64,000 bases of DNA. Origin: Seriola aureovittata. Lineage: Eukaryota > Chordata > Actinopteri > Carangiformes > Carangidae. Made by a program: the position numbers and the translations under genes. Below are positions 1 through 15,200 of this stretch, in pieces. Numbering within the stretch: position 1 is the stretch's first letter; each line of letters opens with the position of its first letter. Under the pieces are notes generated by a model. That model ran no database searches, had not been told where the DNA came from, and was given only the letters and a program-made list of their open reading frames with translations. The stretch is from the NCBI RefSeq assembly GCF_021018895.1, contig NC_079369.1:4184694-4248693 (forward strand), given 5' to 3'.

Positions 1-17
1 AAAATGTAAACACTCAC

Positions 18-223
18 TTGATCAGCAGGATCTCTGTTAGCAGACCAAAGGAGGCCGCCGCCACTTTAAAGGTGCTGGGAGGAGGAGGGCTGGTGAACGC
101 GGTCATCATGCAGTGAACGACGTAAGGCACCAGACCCAGCAAAACAAACACTGTGATCAGCACAAGCCACGTCTGCCACTGGAAGCTCACCGACCTCCAT
201 GGAGAGCTCCACTGGAGCTGGTA
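18..223 (-). CDS. Exon 4: membrane helix 1 and start of helix 2
   Basis: The exon is 206 nt. It follows an acceptor with a long CT-rich tract (…GTCGTTATCCAG) and ends ATCAA|GTGAGTG. It encodes residues 77-144 plus two bases. The first residues (YQLQ) continue the C-x2-C-K-x-x-Y ending typical of RING-CH fingers. Residues about 94-119 (WLVLITVFVLLGLVPYVVHC and following) form a membrane helix, then TSPPPPSTF, then AAASFGLLTEILLI begins a second helix. Two closely spaced helices after a RING-CH finger are the hallmark of MARCH/K3 proteins. The second helix and C-terminal tail must be coded by exons beyond the left edge. A shadow ORF in another frame overlaps it. Confidence 0.83.
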
Positions 224-3200
224 CTGGATAACGACAGAGACAGAGACGATAAGCAAGCGTGAGCACTCATGGTGTAACACGGTCGTACTGTTCAGCCACA
301 TATAACATGGTTCTAGTTTAAGATGCATAAACAAGGATGTAAAGCCAGGAACACAACGGGAGGTCGAAGCTACGTTAGCATTGTGGTTCTAGGAAAGACA
401 ATGTTGGTCATTGAGTCGATCCCCAGACTGTTCATCCAGCGCCGTCACCAAGTCAACATTTCCCTTTCTCCAAACTTTGGTTTATGACCAAAAACTTTAC
501 ATTAAATTAATTTAAGAATGAATTTAAATTAGCACACGTTAGCATTCTAATTTCTTAAACGTAGATGGTAACCATGGCAATCATTATATTGGCAAAACAT
601 CAACATGTTAAAACTGTTATTGTGAGCATGTTAGCCTGATGACATCAGCATTCAGCTCAAAACACATAGGTACAACATGATCATAGACTCTCAGCAGGCG
701 TTTAGACCAAAAGCTAGGAAGTCCAGTTCGGGTAACATCAGACTCCGAAGTATTGACAGTTTGTCATTCCCCGAGACAGGATTTTACAACTCTGAAAAGT
801 TATCAGAGCAATTAGTTTACCTTTCATCATGAAGGTCATGAGTTAATAAAAGACACACGACATTCATTTTACAAAGTAATCTGAAGTCAGTCTGAAACCT
901 GAGCTGAAGGTCTTTCTGAGAGGGTTTTTGTTTTGCACCAAACAATCGGCACCGTGACACATCTGCCCTGCTGACAGCATTTTCAGCAGCAGGAGCAGTT
1001 GCTAGAAATGGTTCATTTAAACCTGGGTTGGGAAACAAGTTAGTAACACCACACTGCCATTATCACCTGTTAAGTTGATTGGCGACTGTTTTGTTTTTGT
1101 TTTTGTTGTTTTTGGTCTCTACCAATTCCTAAAGGAAATATCTGCTGCTAAATGTCCACCAGCTTGTCGCTAACTGTGTCTCTCTGCTGTTTGGTGCTGA
1201 GCAGGTAGTGTCCAGGCTTGTGGCAGTTATTTTCTGATGTTAGTTTTTTTTTATGGATGAAGCTCTAGGTACCTAGTAATGAGGAAGATGACCATTGTTT
1301 AATCCCACTTACAAATCTCTCATTGGCCGACTGTATCGTCAACTGGCTGAAACAGTTGTTAATTAGCACAATGCCAGACCTGTTTGAATCATACTAAAAC
1401 AAAAACTGTACAAAAAACCCCCATATAAACACACACACCACACAATATATATACACACATAACATATAAATACACACACAGGCCTATACCCATGCATTAA
1501 AACACTGAAGCACGCATGCAGTCATCAAGCCAGCATGCAAACACTGCCTTAAATCCTCGCCAAATATCGCCTTGCTCTGGAGACAAACCAAACCACTTGA
1601 ACAGTGTTTGATTAGCGTCTGGAATTCATCTGCAAATGCACACTTGCCTTGTCCTCTTTCATGGCTGCTATTCATTAATTAGCTTCTTTGTGCAACTGAG
1701 CTATCCTCAGTGTTTAAGGTTACATCAGGCCCCAGTAAGTGGCTGCCTGATAACAGAATGCATCCATCTTCATTACTCAGCCCTTTCTGTCTGGGCTTGC
1801 TCCTCCACAAGTGAGCTATGTCAGTAGGTTCTAAGGAACTGGTCCATTTCATTGCATTCAGATCCTGAACTTTTGCCTCCTTTGATTTTAGTCGCTCTGA
1901 TTTAATTACTGAGTTTGTGGTTTCCAATTCATATCGGGTTCTTTTGTGTTGATTTTTCCTTCTCAAGGTGGAGCGGTGGTGCAGCCAGATAAAAAACAAC
2001 CTTTTTGTGTTTTTGTGATTACAAATTATCTTTATGAATAGGACACCAAGAATTATCAGATAAACATTACAGCCAACTAATTTGTAAATCTGGTGTTAAT
2101 GTCACGCATCCTGTCCTACTGGATCAATTGGTTTGAGCCATTGGAGCCATGCAAGTCAGTAAAAGTGGTAATTTTTCAAATGAATCATGAAACATTTTAA
2201 ATTGCTGGTTCATTTTTAACATTACTCTTGACCATCTACGACTGTAGATCACAGTCAGGTCATAATATTAAATATCTATGGCAGCTAATAATTCAGAAAT
2301 TATTACATCTGAAATTCAATTTGTATCAAATGATTATTAAATGAATCGTATATAAATTAAAAATTAATGTTGAATTTATGAATCTTTTTTGTATTTGGCT
2401 TCATAACACAAACTAGTTTCTTCTGAGTTTTTTCTGGTGCACACAGAGAGACAAATTGTGAGTTTATTCCATCCTTTTTGCCAAAGAAAGCCCAGATATT
2501 CAGATAAATGTCCTCTCAAACCAAAACACGTGTTTTCAATCTTAGAGGAAATATGAATAGACTCAACTCCCAAGGTAATAACAGAGCGAATGTGTTGCCA
2601 CACAATGAATGCCTTCTTTGAAATTTAGGGAGTGGAACCTGACAACACAAGCTTTGAAAATTGGGACTAAATGTGGTGGTCAGTCTTTAAGGTTTTTGAT
2701 GACTAAAAGCAATTGAACACAATTTGGTGACAACCCTGAAAAGGCACATTTAAATGAAGCACTTAGCGTCACATCCATCAGTGGGATCTCGGCTTTTAGT
2801 CATTTCAAGGTCAAGACAGTTTGAATCAGGTTAAAAGCAGCTCAAAATGTTTATTGTATTCCCTCAGCCAAATTAATTATCTGCGAAGAAGCTGAGTGAA
2901 GTAACCATAAGGAGACAGACCATCACATCTGTCTTGTCTCCACGTGACCCTGCATGGAATGTAAGCAGGTTTTTAGTATTTTGGAGGCGAGTGGTTTGGA
3001 AAACGGAGACACAATGGTCCATCTATTCCTAGGAAACCAGGATTAAATACACACTATATGAGGATATGTATCACAGGCCTGGCAGACTTACCTGACCCTG
3101 TTTGGTGAGGGAACACTGTCTTGTCAGAAGTTACCTTTGCTCTGAACCTAATCTTAAATTCAAATAACACGTGGTAATCCAAACACTGCACTGAGAAACA

Positions 3201-6200
3201 AGCTATAAAAGTCAACACTCCATACATTAACCACTGGTTAAAAATCACAGTGTGTTAATTACAACCTGATGTTTTATGACTATGACCTTTAAACACTATA
3301 CCAATCAATCAATACAAGAGGGAGGCAGCCTATTGGGAATATTTAGATCCACAGATTCTGAAAGTAGGGCACTATTTATCCAAACACAATCATTATTAAT
3401 AGCCAGACGGTCAACCCAAATACATTTTCTGCATATTTTCCACATTACCCTCTCTCCCTTTAGAAGTACAACCACATACACATTGTCCAGCATGGTGATA
3501 ATTAATTAAGCTGAGCTGCCACATTAGTACCGCAAAGGGGATAAAGGGACAAATGCAATATTATCCTCATGGTCAGACGTGTTTGACCTGCTATTTAAAT
3601 GACTGTAACACTCTCTGATACAAAATCAAACACCAATGAATAAAACAAAAAAAAAGGTTTAGTGTAATCTTCTCAGATGTAATGTTCAGCGTAGAACAAA
3701 CTACTAACAAATATAAGTAATGATACAGCATACCGTGGTAGACAGACACACATTTTTGTTACGCCTGTTAGACTTTGAATTCTAGGACTTCATGTGTGTT
3801 TACAGTGATGACAGTCGCAGATGCCACTTGAAATTCAAAAGACATTTTGGAAACAATGATCCCTTGATTTCAGATAGAAGTATGCTAGCAGGCTTCATCT
3901 TTAGCTAGTTAGTGTCACTTTTGATAGCTGAAATTATAGATGTTAGATTATATCAGCTAGCTAGCTAGGTTTGCTTTATGCTTTTGTATATTTGAACATG
4001 TTTTGCTTTTACAGGCAAAGTTGGAAATTGCATGACGAAGCCACTAACGTTAGTTCAAACTGTGCTATACTATCATCCATCCTCTGCACCCGCCCCTGTG
4101 CTTGGAAATACCACTATCTTAACGCTTTATATCATAAACTAGTTAGCAAGGCATGAAAACATTAACAACTTTACTAAGAGCAAACACAGTTTTCTTTACA
4201 TTTTTTTTCACAAACTTGAAAGATGAAAAGAATGACTCTCTAAAGCTTGACAGACTAGCCACAGTTTGTGATGTTTTCTAACCATATTTTCAAACTCCCA
4301 AACCAGGACACTATTTTCTTTCCAACCTAGTTTAGATTAAAACACACCAACTTCTGTCGAGGCTTTTGTCTTACGGAAGTGGGCGTGGTTTCATCTAAAC
4401 TGGGTTGGAAAAATGCACCACATGGCTCTTTTATACCATGGGCATCTTTTTAACACTATGGAAGCCATGAACTCTTCCCGAAAAGACGACTTCGGAATGA
4501 CAGCTAACAGTTAGCACAATGACAGGTTCTGTCAGGAAGAGCCGCCACTGTCATAGCCTATGACGCTTGCCTATGACTGATAGGTTAGCAACAGCCTTGA
4601 CAACGACACACATACTGGCCAGAATATGTTGAATTCAGACGCATGGTGCATCGTTTTATCTTTTTATATTGGGTTAGGTAATAATGAGTGGGACAGAACA
4701 TGATAAATGTCTTAAGTAAGTGCAAAACAATTATAATATTTGAATTATTATTTTAATTGTGGTGAAAACTGGGACAAACTGGTAGTGAATGTTGAAAACC
4801 GGGACGTTTGAGTTTTTTAAAGATATTTGTTGGGGACTCGGGACACCCAGCTTGAATCCAGGACAATGTGGGACATCCTCTCACTTTAGGTTAGACATTC
4901 ACTGCTCAGGGAAGAGGTTTAGCTAACATGCAATTCAGTTTCAACACAACGTTACACTTGTTACATGCTTGAGTCATTAATCGTAGTATTGTGTCCTGTG
5001 TAGTTTAGAAGTTTATGATTATAAATTAATTTATCATGTATGCCTGCTGCGGTAGAGATCTGGATTTTTTTTTCGTAAACTGGCGCAGTAGTACGCTTTA
5101 AATGGTAATCGGTGTATCGACTAACTTTAGTTAGATCTCCTAATTTCAAGTGCAACACAAATTAACTGTGGAAATGCCAAGCAGCTCCTGAGACAGTCTC
5201 CTGTGTACATGCTGCTTGTTTGCTAACAACAGGGATGAAGTTCTACTTAGAAGGACCAGACAAGAAAGTCTATTAACCTATTGAGATTAAAAGCCTGATG
5301 CCTTCCCTCCCAAACGTCCCTCCATGGCCCCTTCCCCCGGCCGGCATCACACCTCCAAAGGAGAAAGGTGATTGATGAGAGCCATCAGGCAGCTTGGAAT
5401 CTCTTCTCTCATTAGACTCCTTATGCGTCGAAGCTGTTTCAACACACACTGGGAAAACTAAGGCAGGGGGAAGGGAGTGAGGAGGTGTCCATCCGCTGAC
5501 TTTTTAGAAGATAAGTACTCGCACTAAAATATTTACCTTGTACATTAATCTCTCGGAAATTAATTTGCCATTATACATTGTCCCGGAGAAAAAAAATTGA
5601 CTATTTTAATCAAGAAGTGTGGTTTCCACTCCCTACTCTTCATGCTCAGTGAGCTTTCTCTCTTTTGATTCACTCTTGGGACTGCTTGGAAATTAATGTT
5701 CCTGAGGGAGCGGTGTTTGGACAGTCAGGGTAGATCCTATCATTGACCACATAGGCTCTCTTGAGCAGGGTTAGCTGGAGTGGTGAAAAGGAAGAGAGAG
5801 GATGTTACATATGCATATCCCTAACACGGTCATGCTCAATCACAATAATGGAAGTGGAGATTATATACTAATTGCTAATGTAAAGTAGCATTACTGTAAT
5901 GTACTGCTGATTGTATCACTTCAAACAGAATAGGGTCCATTCTCTTCAGATGAATAAGCTCACTGTACCTAAAACGATAACAAAGATCAACAGTCAGAAT
6001 CAATGCCCTGTATCGAAACAATTTAGTTTGTGCTGCAGCTGATTCCTGTTAACTTTTATGTTGCAGGTTTTTTGAGTCAACTGAAAAGTTTTAGAGGCAA
6101 CACTTTTGATGAATTAGATCAGCAAAACTATGCAGTGTAAATAAGCAATAATCAATGTCAATTGTTTGACATTAGAATTATAAATTTGTTAACCACACCC

Positions 6201-9200
6201 TCTGTGTAGATTGTGAAGCATGGGGCTCTGGTACGAGGTATCTAAAGAGTTTGGAGGCTGGAGTCTTTTTTTTTTTTTTTGTCTTTTTAAAACAAAGAAC
6301 TGTGAGGAACGGATTAAGCTGTTTGTTTATTGCCATGTCCACACTGAATTTGCATACTACCCAACCTGTAACCAGTGTTGTTGCAATGCCAAAGGTTTGT
6401 GTATCTTTAGCTATCTACATTATTTTGTGAAGTTTTAGACTATGTTAAATAAAAGCCCAATTCAGGACTACCACATCCACTGTTTGGGAACCACAGGCCC
6501 TCAGGTACAATGCTGGGCTGTGAGGTGATTTTGGCGCAATTGCCGCTCGGTATTGCGACTCTCGGCAGCATCAGGTGATGCACACACATGCATGTTCTCA
6601 TCCAGCTTAGTTGAACCCTAGAGTGCATGGTTTATGGGCCAAAAAACACAGAAGTGTCCGAAAGCCCACAGAGGCTTTTTTGGTTCATGTGCCCAGTGAA
6701 CAACTTTCACAGGAATGAATAGGGCACCATCCTGGAAAGTGATATCCAGTTCCCCTTAATAAATCCAAGGGATTCATTCCTGGATAGTATCACATATGAG
6801 TTTGGGTTCAGTCAGCAGCTCTATCCAGCGTTTTAGCGGACTTAGCCAATCTTACCTTCCAGCAACACCACCCAAAGTTGTTAACTAAGATCTCAACTTG
6901 ATAACTGTTTGATTTGAAATGGACTAACCGGGTCAACATTTCAACACAAGGAGAATGCTGTGCCTTTATTTCCAAGTTTTCTACATGGATCATCAACTAG
7001 TGAAGGTTAAAACTTATTCACCTTTTGACATTCAGCTTCAGCTAAAGTCTTATAGCATGACATCATGTAGCCATCAAATGCATATTTGATACCATATTGC
7101 TAGGTCATTTGAAAATAAACCACTCATGTAACTAACATTATCTTAAATAGCTAGCTGGTTGTGGTTGATAAAATCTGCCCGTGATAGCTGTCATTTCAGT
7201 CAGCGAAAAAAGAAAAGGCTGCTGAGCAAAGATGAGAAACTTGTTTTTGTCTACCTCTATTTCAAATATTAATTATTACGGATTTCAAGTGGTAAATCTT
7301 TCCCTGTTACTGCTAACTGCACATGTGCTGTGTGAGAACAGAAAGCTTGACAGGCGCACCAATAGACACTTGGCGGATGGTCAATTGTGGCTGAGCGGCT
7401 CCTTGTGGGGAAGTGTAAGACAGTATGAGAGGATGTGCTTAAGTGTATGTGAGTGGGTAAGACAGAGAATGCATTGTGTGAGACAGTTTGTGTGTCAGAG
7501 ACGGAAAAAGAGGAAGAGTTTGTCTGTGACGGGTGGGGTTTTGGTCATCTGCCATCGGATAAGATATCCTGACAAGGCAATCAGAGAGAAACAAATTCTG
7601 CAGCCACACGGGTTCAACTCCGTCGTTCTTCACCCTGATGAGCTTTTGAAAAATGGAGTGCAGTTGAAATTGGTTTTGTATGAGAGGCTTCATATCTGTC
7701 TCTTGTCAGGATTATTGCCACCTGTCTTCATTGGCTGCAAAGGTCTGTTAATGAATCTGCCTCTCCTTCTCAGTGGCCGGAGAGGATGGGGGTGAACAGA
7801 GCGCGGCGTTCCCTCCACAGCACTGGTGTGTCAAATGTACTATTCCAAATAAATATACATCTAATTTAGGATGAGACGACTGTGATGTTAAGCAACATCT
7901 CTAATCAGTATCATTAAAATACTACATCATGCCTTTCGTCTCCAATTTTATGAGTGAAGCACTTTAATTGGATATGTAATTTAATTTAGTTAATGAAAGT
8001 CCTGGGAAATGTTGTTTGAGGGACACTGATATCTCTTGTGATCAATGAAGCTGCAAATAGAGCTCTTCAGATACTCGCTTCTGAGATCATGCTCCTCTCT
8101 GACAGTGAAACTGCTTAGTGCAGAATATAAATAAAAGAGCTGCAAAACGACGACTTTATCTTTATTTATCATTATAGAAATATATGCAGTGCTCTATAGG
8201 AAGGTGATCCCTGATAAAACATGCCAGCTGATGTTAGTAAAGGTAAGTGGAAGCCTGTTGGTTAAGAGGACCAGCATTGATTAATTTGACATGGATAGAT
8301 TAATATGCCGCTGGATACCCATGCCAAGCTTATCAGAGTAAAAGTGTTATTACACAACCATCAGCTGTGATGCTGTGAATGAGCAGGAGGACACTGATCT
8401 ACTCGGCTAGGACACTACAAAACTGGATGCAGGGACAAACAGCTCAGCGGACTTCTTTCTTTTGTTGCGCGAGGCCCTTCGCAATCCCACAGGAACTTGC
8501 CATTGGCCTCAGCCCTGTGAACTGTCAAATTGATCAAGTGTTAGCAGGGATTGTCTCCTGCAGAGTGTCCGCACCTGTGCATTCCTCCCAAGTGTTGAGA
8601 TCCCAGCGAATCTTGACGTGAAGTTTGAACTTGGCCTGCTGTTTGCGGCTCAGGCGTACCCAGACATGCCTGGCTGAGAGCAGCTTGTATTGTACACACA
8701 CTCCTGTCACTCTCCGCTGTTCCTTTGGAATGTAAACCACCAGTGTCACAGCCAGTGTGATATACTGGGGCTGCACGTTTTTGTTGCAGTGCAGGTGCAG
8801 TTTGGGGGGTGCAGCTCTTAAGTGCTTTGCCAAGTTACAGCGTGCAAATGATTCAAAAGAATCCTGGACTTAACTGCATACACAATAAAGTTTTCTTTTC
8901 CCTTACAGGTCTGAACAAAGAAAATCATCTGATAATGTTTATTACATATTTCCCCTGTGAATGCATGCCACAGTACCTTAATCAACAGCACTTTTACATA
9001 TGTTTGATTAAAGTAAAAATGAACTGTTGTTTCTCCAAGGACATCTTTTTATGTGAAGAATACTTTTTCATTTAGCAGATGCTTATATGCAGAACAGTGT
9101 TGTTGCCGCCCACAGGTATAATCAACCAGAAAATTAATAATCATTCTGCAGCACTACAATAAATCATTATGCTTTGGACAATTAATAATGGAGGTGAAGC

Positions 9201-12200
9201 TTGGGATGTCTGATTACAATAGTTATGATGCATATCATCAATATTTAAATTTAACTTTTCACAATGGAATTTCAGACACCAGTGCACATTACTGATGTTT
9301 AAATTTGGCATTGGGGCGGGTCATGGCGGTTGAGGGATGGTGTGTATCTCCATTTACAACTCTAACCAAACTGCTATTACAAAAATTACAGTGCAGCACT
9401 TTTTGTAGCTATAAATTTACAGTCGATGCACAGTAAGAAGAGGCTTGACTGGTGAGTCAAGGAAAAAAGTATAAATAAGGTGCTTTATGAAGCTTCTCAT
9501 GCAACACATTCCGTTAGTATAAGCACATTATGTTTAGGGCTTAAACTAGCTTAATGCAATAACCTTGATTGGAAACTTTTACAATTGAGAAACACAATTT
9601 AAGGTGCCAGTAGTTGTCCTATCAGCAAGTTACAAACAAACTTAATGTTGATTGATACAGACTGTAACTGGTTGGTGCAGTTCTATGTAGTTTTTATTTT
9701 AGTTTTTGTGCTGTATTTGATTTAATAGTACATGAGACACTTTTACCAAAACTTGGTGTTTCTTGTTTTAATATTTCTGTAGTTACATGGATTGGCCACT
9801 ACTCATCTCAATCACAAAAGGTCTTTTTAAAATGAAGGACTGTAAATTAAGGTGTCTTCCAGGGAGGCTGTTTGAGGAGCACTGCTCTTCTCTTTTCTTA
9901 AAGGCAATTTAACAATGTTACATATAAATACATAAACAAGATGTTGTTGTATTGTCTCTCCTCAATTACTGCTGAGTAACCCGGTGTTACAAAAAAGTGC
10001 TGGATAAGGTTCAGTTAGTGCAGAATAAACCAGCAAGACTAGCACTCCACTGCTCGCCATGAGCAAGTATGGCTGAGGTGCATGCTGGTCATACAAGTCT
10101 CAAATTGGAAACCAGGTTAAGGTGTGCGCTGTTAACTTTGTGTAGAAAATAATTTATAAAACACCTGTATTCAAAAATAAAATCTTTACATTGTATCCAG
10201 TGATAAAACTAGGCAGGTCTGTGTTTGGCTTCGATGTAACTTCACTGGGTTGACCATATGTCTGTCTGGAAGGATCCATCATGCTTTAAAGTTTGTATTT
10301 CACACACAAACTGGGATCTAGCAAGCTTTTCCCCTTGACGAGTGGAAGCTAGTTAGCCTAGCCAGCTAGTATAAGCGTTGATTCCCACTAATGTATATGT
10401 TACCTTTGCTTTAGTTCAACATGTGCTGAGTCATCAGCAGCTTTGGCACAATCAGTGTGATGGCAAACGGCCGGACTGAAAACTCCTAGCAACAAGGAGC
10501 CCTGTAAACACAGCATGTCATGGTTCAAATTTAAATGTGGCTAATGGAATTTAAAAGCTATAACTACTTTAGTGGCCAACAACACAAAAATTACACTATC
10601 AAATGACAGTACTGGCACTGTGAAAATTTTAAAAAAATTACTGTTGCAGCTAAATAAGTACATGAGTCAAAACAAACACAAAGGATTCATGGATTTCTTG
10701 GTAAAATTACACAGTAATTACACAAGTTTAAGCGCAATTAACAAAAACCACGTTCTTTGACAAATAATCACATGAAAATGAAAAATGTTCTTCTTTTTCC
10801 TCCGACTAGCTGCCAGCATCACCTGCACATGAACCTTACCTTGACATCTAAACATTTTCCACCCAAATGTTGTACTGTTATTTTTCCAGCAGAACCCTCA
10901 TAACCCAGGTGTGCAGACATGTTACACACTGTGAGGATAACTAACACTGGGTCCACTCAGTTTTGACATCCAGCTCTCAAGAGTCAAAGAAGAAACAGTG
11001 AAAAGCATGGGGGTCCCATACCTGAGCAGGGTAGTCAGCACGTTGAGTGGACATAAACTTCCTCCACCTGACATGTGGTGGGAAGAGGATTAGTTAAACA
11101 CACTCAGCCTTGGCTGACTCACAGTTTGTGGAATCACAAAGTAATCTTGAGGCACATTCACTTAGGAGGCAGCTTGATGATCCCAGGCCAGTGATTTATT
11201 CATCTTAGGCACGTTGCGAGGCTGTAAGAATTTGTCAAGTTAGAATCCTAATTAAAACTGTTAATCACAGATTCCTGTTTGTTCAGCACTCGAGTGAAAT
11301 GAAAAATGTGATCAAATTATTCATTGCTCCCTTTCAGACAGGTAAGTCAGCGTAGCCCCGAGTGTCAATGTGCCGCAAAAGTTTATGAAAGCTTAAGAAG
11401 ACTTTAAGCCCCGACTTTTTAATTTATTTGATATACACAGAAATAATAAGTTGACACCAACAATTTAACCACCTGATCAGTTTGGATTTATCTGTTTATG
11501 TAGATCAGAAGTAGTTGAGACATTAACAAAATCGGCTTGAGGCAATAGAAAGTATGCGGTGAACCGAATCAAAGTGCACGTTAAGAACTCACAGAAAAGT
11601 GCTGTTTATATCGAGAGTGAAGCCTGTAGCTTTTACAAAAGGTGAAGCAACCGACGAACAACTGCTGCTCTTTTCTCAGCCCTAATATTTCATACAGCTC
11701 ACACATGATTCTGTCAGTCTGATGAAATCTTTTTAAAATTTCAACACAGTCACTCAATCACGCTACTGTCAAGGACTCGTAAGCACATGCAGCCATCAGA
11801 AAAAACTCCAATGATGATAGAATAAGTCAATCTTACTTCAAAATCCACCATTATGCAGTTTGTTTAGTTTAGCTGTGACGTGTGTCCCAATCAGACCAAC
11901 ACAGAACCCTGAAGGAAAACCCCTGTATTGTTTAAAGTTTAGTTATGGAAAGGGAAAACAGCGAGGATCATGGGAGTCTACAGAAAGGGGCTGAGCAACA
12001 CAAATGGTTGTATTGCTGCCTGCTGTGAAGACCCTTTCAAAAACAATGTAGATGCCAGCAGGCAGTCGATCTAAAGACCACTAGTGGGCCCCTTTGACGT
12101 ACAGTAGCTGCCTGATAACAATTTCGAAAATGGATGAAATATCGTATCAGACAGAACGACCACAAGACCATCCTTGATGTCCAGTGTGTGCACCCTGGTT

Positions 12201-15200
12201 ATTGAGAAAAATCTTCACTTCATGTCAGAAAACAGGTTCATTTTTATTTCAATCTTAAATAAATATTGATTTATGGTTTGAAAATGTATCAGATGTTCAT
12301 TTGCAGCTGTCAAACAAAAGGTGATACCATGAGCTGTCAATCAGTATGATTTACTGTCTTGTATACTCCAGTGGGAAACACAACTGGGACACTCAAAAGG
12401 AAACGCCTGACTAATAAATCTGCCAGCTGATATTAGCTTATCACAAATATAGGCTACAAATGAACCTGTTAGCGGGGCTGTTAGCTGCCCCTGCACTTAT
12501 AACCTCTGAGCAGTGTTTACAATGTGTTTTTCTCTGCTGGAACACTGCGGCGCCTAGGACTTAGATAATTTGATTAAACACAACATTTACAAATATACAA
12601 CATGTATTTACAAAACTGAATGAATAAAGGAATAACTAGATTTTGATTTAGGACCTCTCATCAAAAACAGGACTTCAAGGGCAGGTTATAAAGTAGGTTT
12701 CCACCTATTAATCCTCATGTCAGTTGATATTGTGTTTTAGTGGTATCTATCATAAATCTATCATAAAATTCAACCATGAGACAATAAGGGTGTTTAAAAT
12801 ACAGAATGTGTAAACTTCTTCAATTTACGAATAATCTGTTCACTGACTGTCACTTGTGACGGATGTAAGGGTCTTTCTTAACAGCCCAGTGTCCCTAACC
12901 CAAGTCAAATCTGAATTATCTAAAGGAGCAAGGACACGCATAAATATTCTGCTTTTGAGCCCACTAAACCTCGCCTTGCCTTAGATGTGTGAAGTAAGTA
13001 ATGTTAACACATTTATGTGTTGCTAATATGATGTATTCAGTGTAAATTCCAGGTGAGACAAAAACTGTGGATATGCCCTGACAGCTTTCGTCCCTTATGT
13101 GAAACATCACTACATTCATCTAAAATACATATGACAGATGTTTAGGTAAATTGGGTTAGGTGGTATTCTGTGATAACGGTAGCTGATATGAATTGACCCA
13201 TGAAACTTACCAGTTTAGCTGTCACAGACAAAAGCTTACTCGTGCCATTTAGCATGTAGCTACAAAGGAGGAGGAGGGATTTAGGCTAGAACTTTAGGAA
13301 GCCCTGAAGAGCATGGAGATGTGACACTAAATACAGGGACATCTTTCTTATTGATGATACTTCAGCAGAGGCTCTTATTTTCTCTTTGTCTAAAACGATG
13401 CGTCTTTAGCTACATACATGCTTTTTCACTCCAGCACTCGTGGAGTTCACATCTGGACAATGAGGATGATTACAAAACGAATGGCTTGTTTTAGCCACAT
13501 GTTAAAGTCATCTGCTTCTTAGAAGGTAAATGCTTTCATTTTAATCACTGCTGCTGTCCTATGTTAACAAAAGAAGAATCCAAAAAATGTATTTTCTACA
13601 TATTTATAAAATATGGATGACACATTATATTTTAACATTATTTGTCTTTGTATTGTGGACTAACTACTATTGTATGCTACTGTATTAGCATGCTAACATA
13701 ATTGCAACGACGATGCTAACATGCTAATTTATGTAATAGGCTATTTACCGTCTTCACCACCTTGGTTTAGCAACACCCATCCAGTTAGTCAGTCAGTACA
13801 TTAAAAGCAAAAAGCAATACACAAATCAGAATTACCAGAAAGAATCAGGTAAATTACTTATAGTGCTTTCTTAGCTTTATTTATTGCATGTTATTGTGAT
13901 AATATGATGTTACTGGTGCATCTCAACTTAATGAGCTGAGACAATGGTAAATTAGCACTTAGTGAATTGATACATTACTGTTCTTACTGATGTTCCCTTT
14001 GGGAAGCTGCTGATGATGGTCCCGTACTGTGAGTCAATAATTAGTTTTTTTTCCTTTTTTTCCTGCCTTTTTTTTGTGTCACATGAGTGCAAAACATATG
14101 GATATGGATTAAATGTGGAAATTGTGATATTATATACAGTATGAACAGTAGTTCCCAACATTTTTAGGTTGTAAAGTCTTAAAATGAAATGAAGTCTACC
14201 TGTTACCCATCATTACTGTGTCCTTATGTGGATGGATTATGACCAGGTGAACAAAAGAGTGATTTTTGGAAAGCTTTATTTCATTGGCCTGTTATTTCCT
14301 TATGATTTCCTGAACAGGATTAAGTAATTTGATACAAATATTTTTAAGGGAACCTGAAGTTCTGAAGTTATTTTAATTAGTTTAATTGTGTTGAGTTTAA
14401 AAGCTGTTGTTGAAAAAGAAAAGGAGGACTGCTCTTCTTTAATATTATCTGATTATTAATTTCCTATTGTAAATCTTATTTTCCATACGTGTTAAATTGT
14501 TGACTGACTAAAGACAAATTACCTGTTTTTGCATGTTCAGCTGACCTGTAGTGCATTGACTAAAGACTTTAAGTCACACTGGTTTAAGATAGCTGAAATG
14601 AATTGATTGGAGGTGTAACAACTGAAATCTGTCTTTACTAGAAATTATGGGCCCCTAAAATTAAGTGTCATTATTTCCCCCCCTTTGTTTTATTTGAAAT
14701 GCTTTTAGAGGCATGAAGTACTAATGGGATTCACAAAATGATTAGACAAATATCTGAAAAATTATATAATTTTGTGTAACATACTATACTTATCTCATCC
14801 TTAACATTAGTATCTGAACCCCTTGAGGGGGTCCTGACTCTTATAGGTTGACAAACAGTATGTAATGTCAAAATATACTGTATGTCCGTCTCTCCCTTTG
14901 TTCTACATGACCAAAGCCTGAAAGGTCAGTGACATTTTGAAAAACGCAGGGTATTATAACGCTGATAATGGAAGTGAAACTTAAATTGAAATTCTGAACA
15001 AAGCATCCAATTGTTGGAATCATTTTTAAATGAAAGGCGTGCTTCATTTATTAATTAGTCAGACCACCTGTCACTCAGGTCTTCTTCATCTGTGGCGAGT
15101 AGCCCACCCCTCAGTCTGCTTCAGTTTTCTGTCGTTCTTCTACCGTGTGACAGCCCCGGTAAGTGAGTGGGCCCCACTCTAAAAGCCCATCCAGACATAG

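Noticed and set aside
66..266. Minus-strand frame overlapping exon 4
   Set aside because: Wrong frame relative to the three other exons; the alternative frame continues the zinc finger and gives membrane helices.
7605..7625. GGTTCAACTCC resembling a tRNA B box
   Set aside because: No A box at the right distance and no cloverleaf; not a tRNA or tRNA-derived SINE.
7232..7795. 187-codon plus-strand open frame, the longest in the window
   Set aside because: It begins inside a dispersed repeat, has no domain, signal or family pattern, and its middle is a low-complexity GTGT/GAGA-like stretch. No splice or promoter context supports it.
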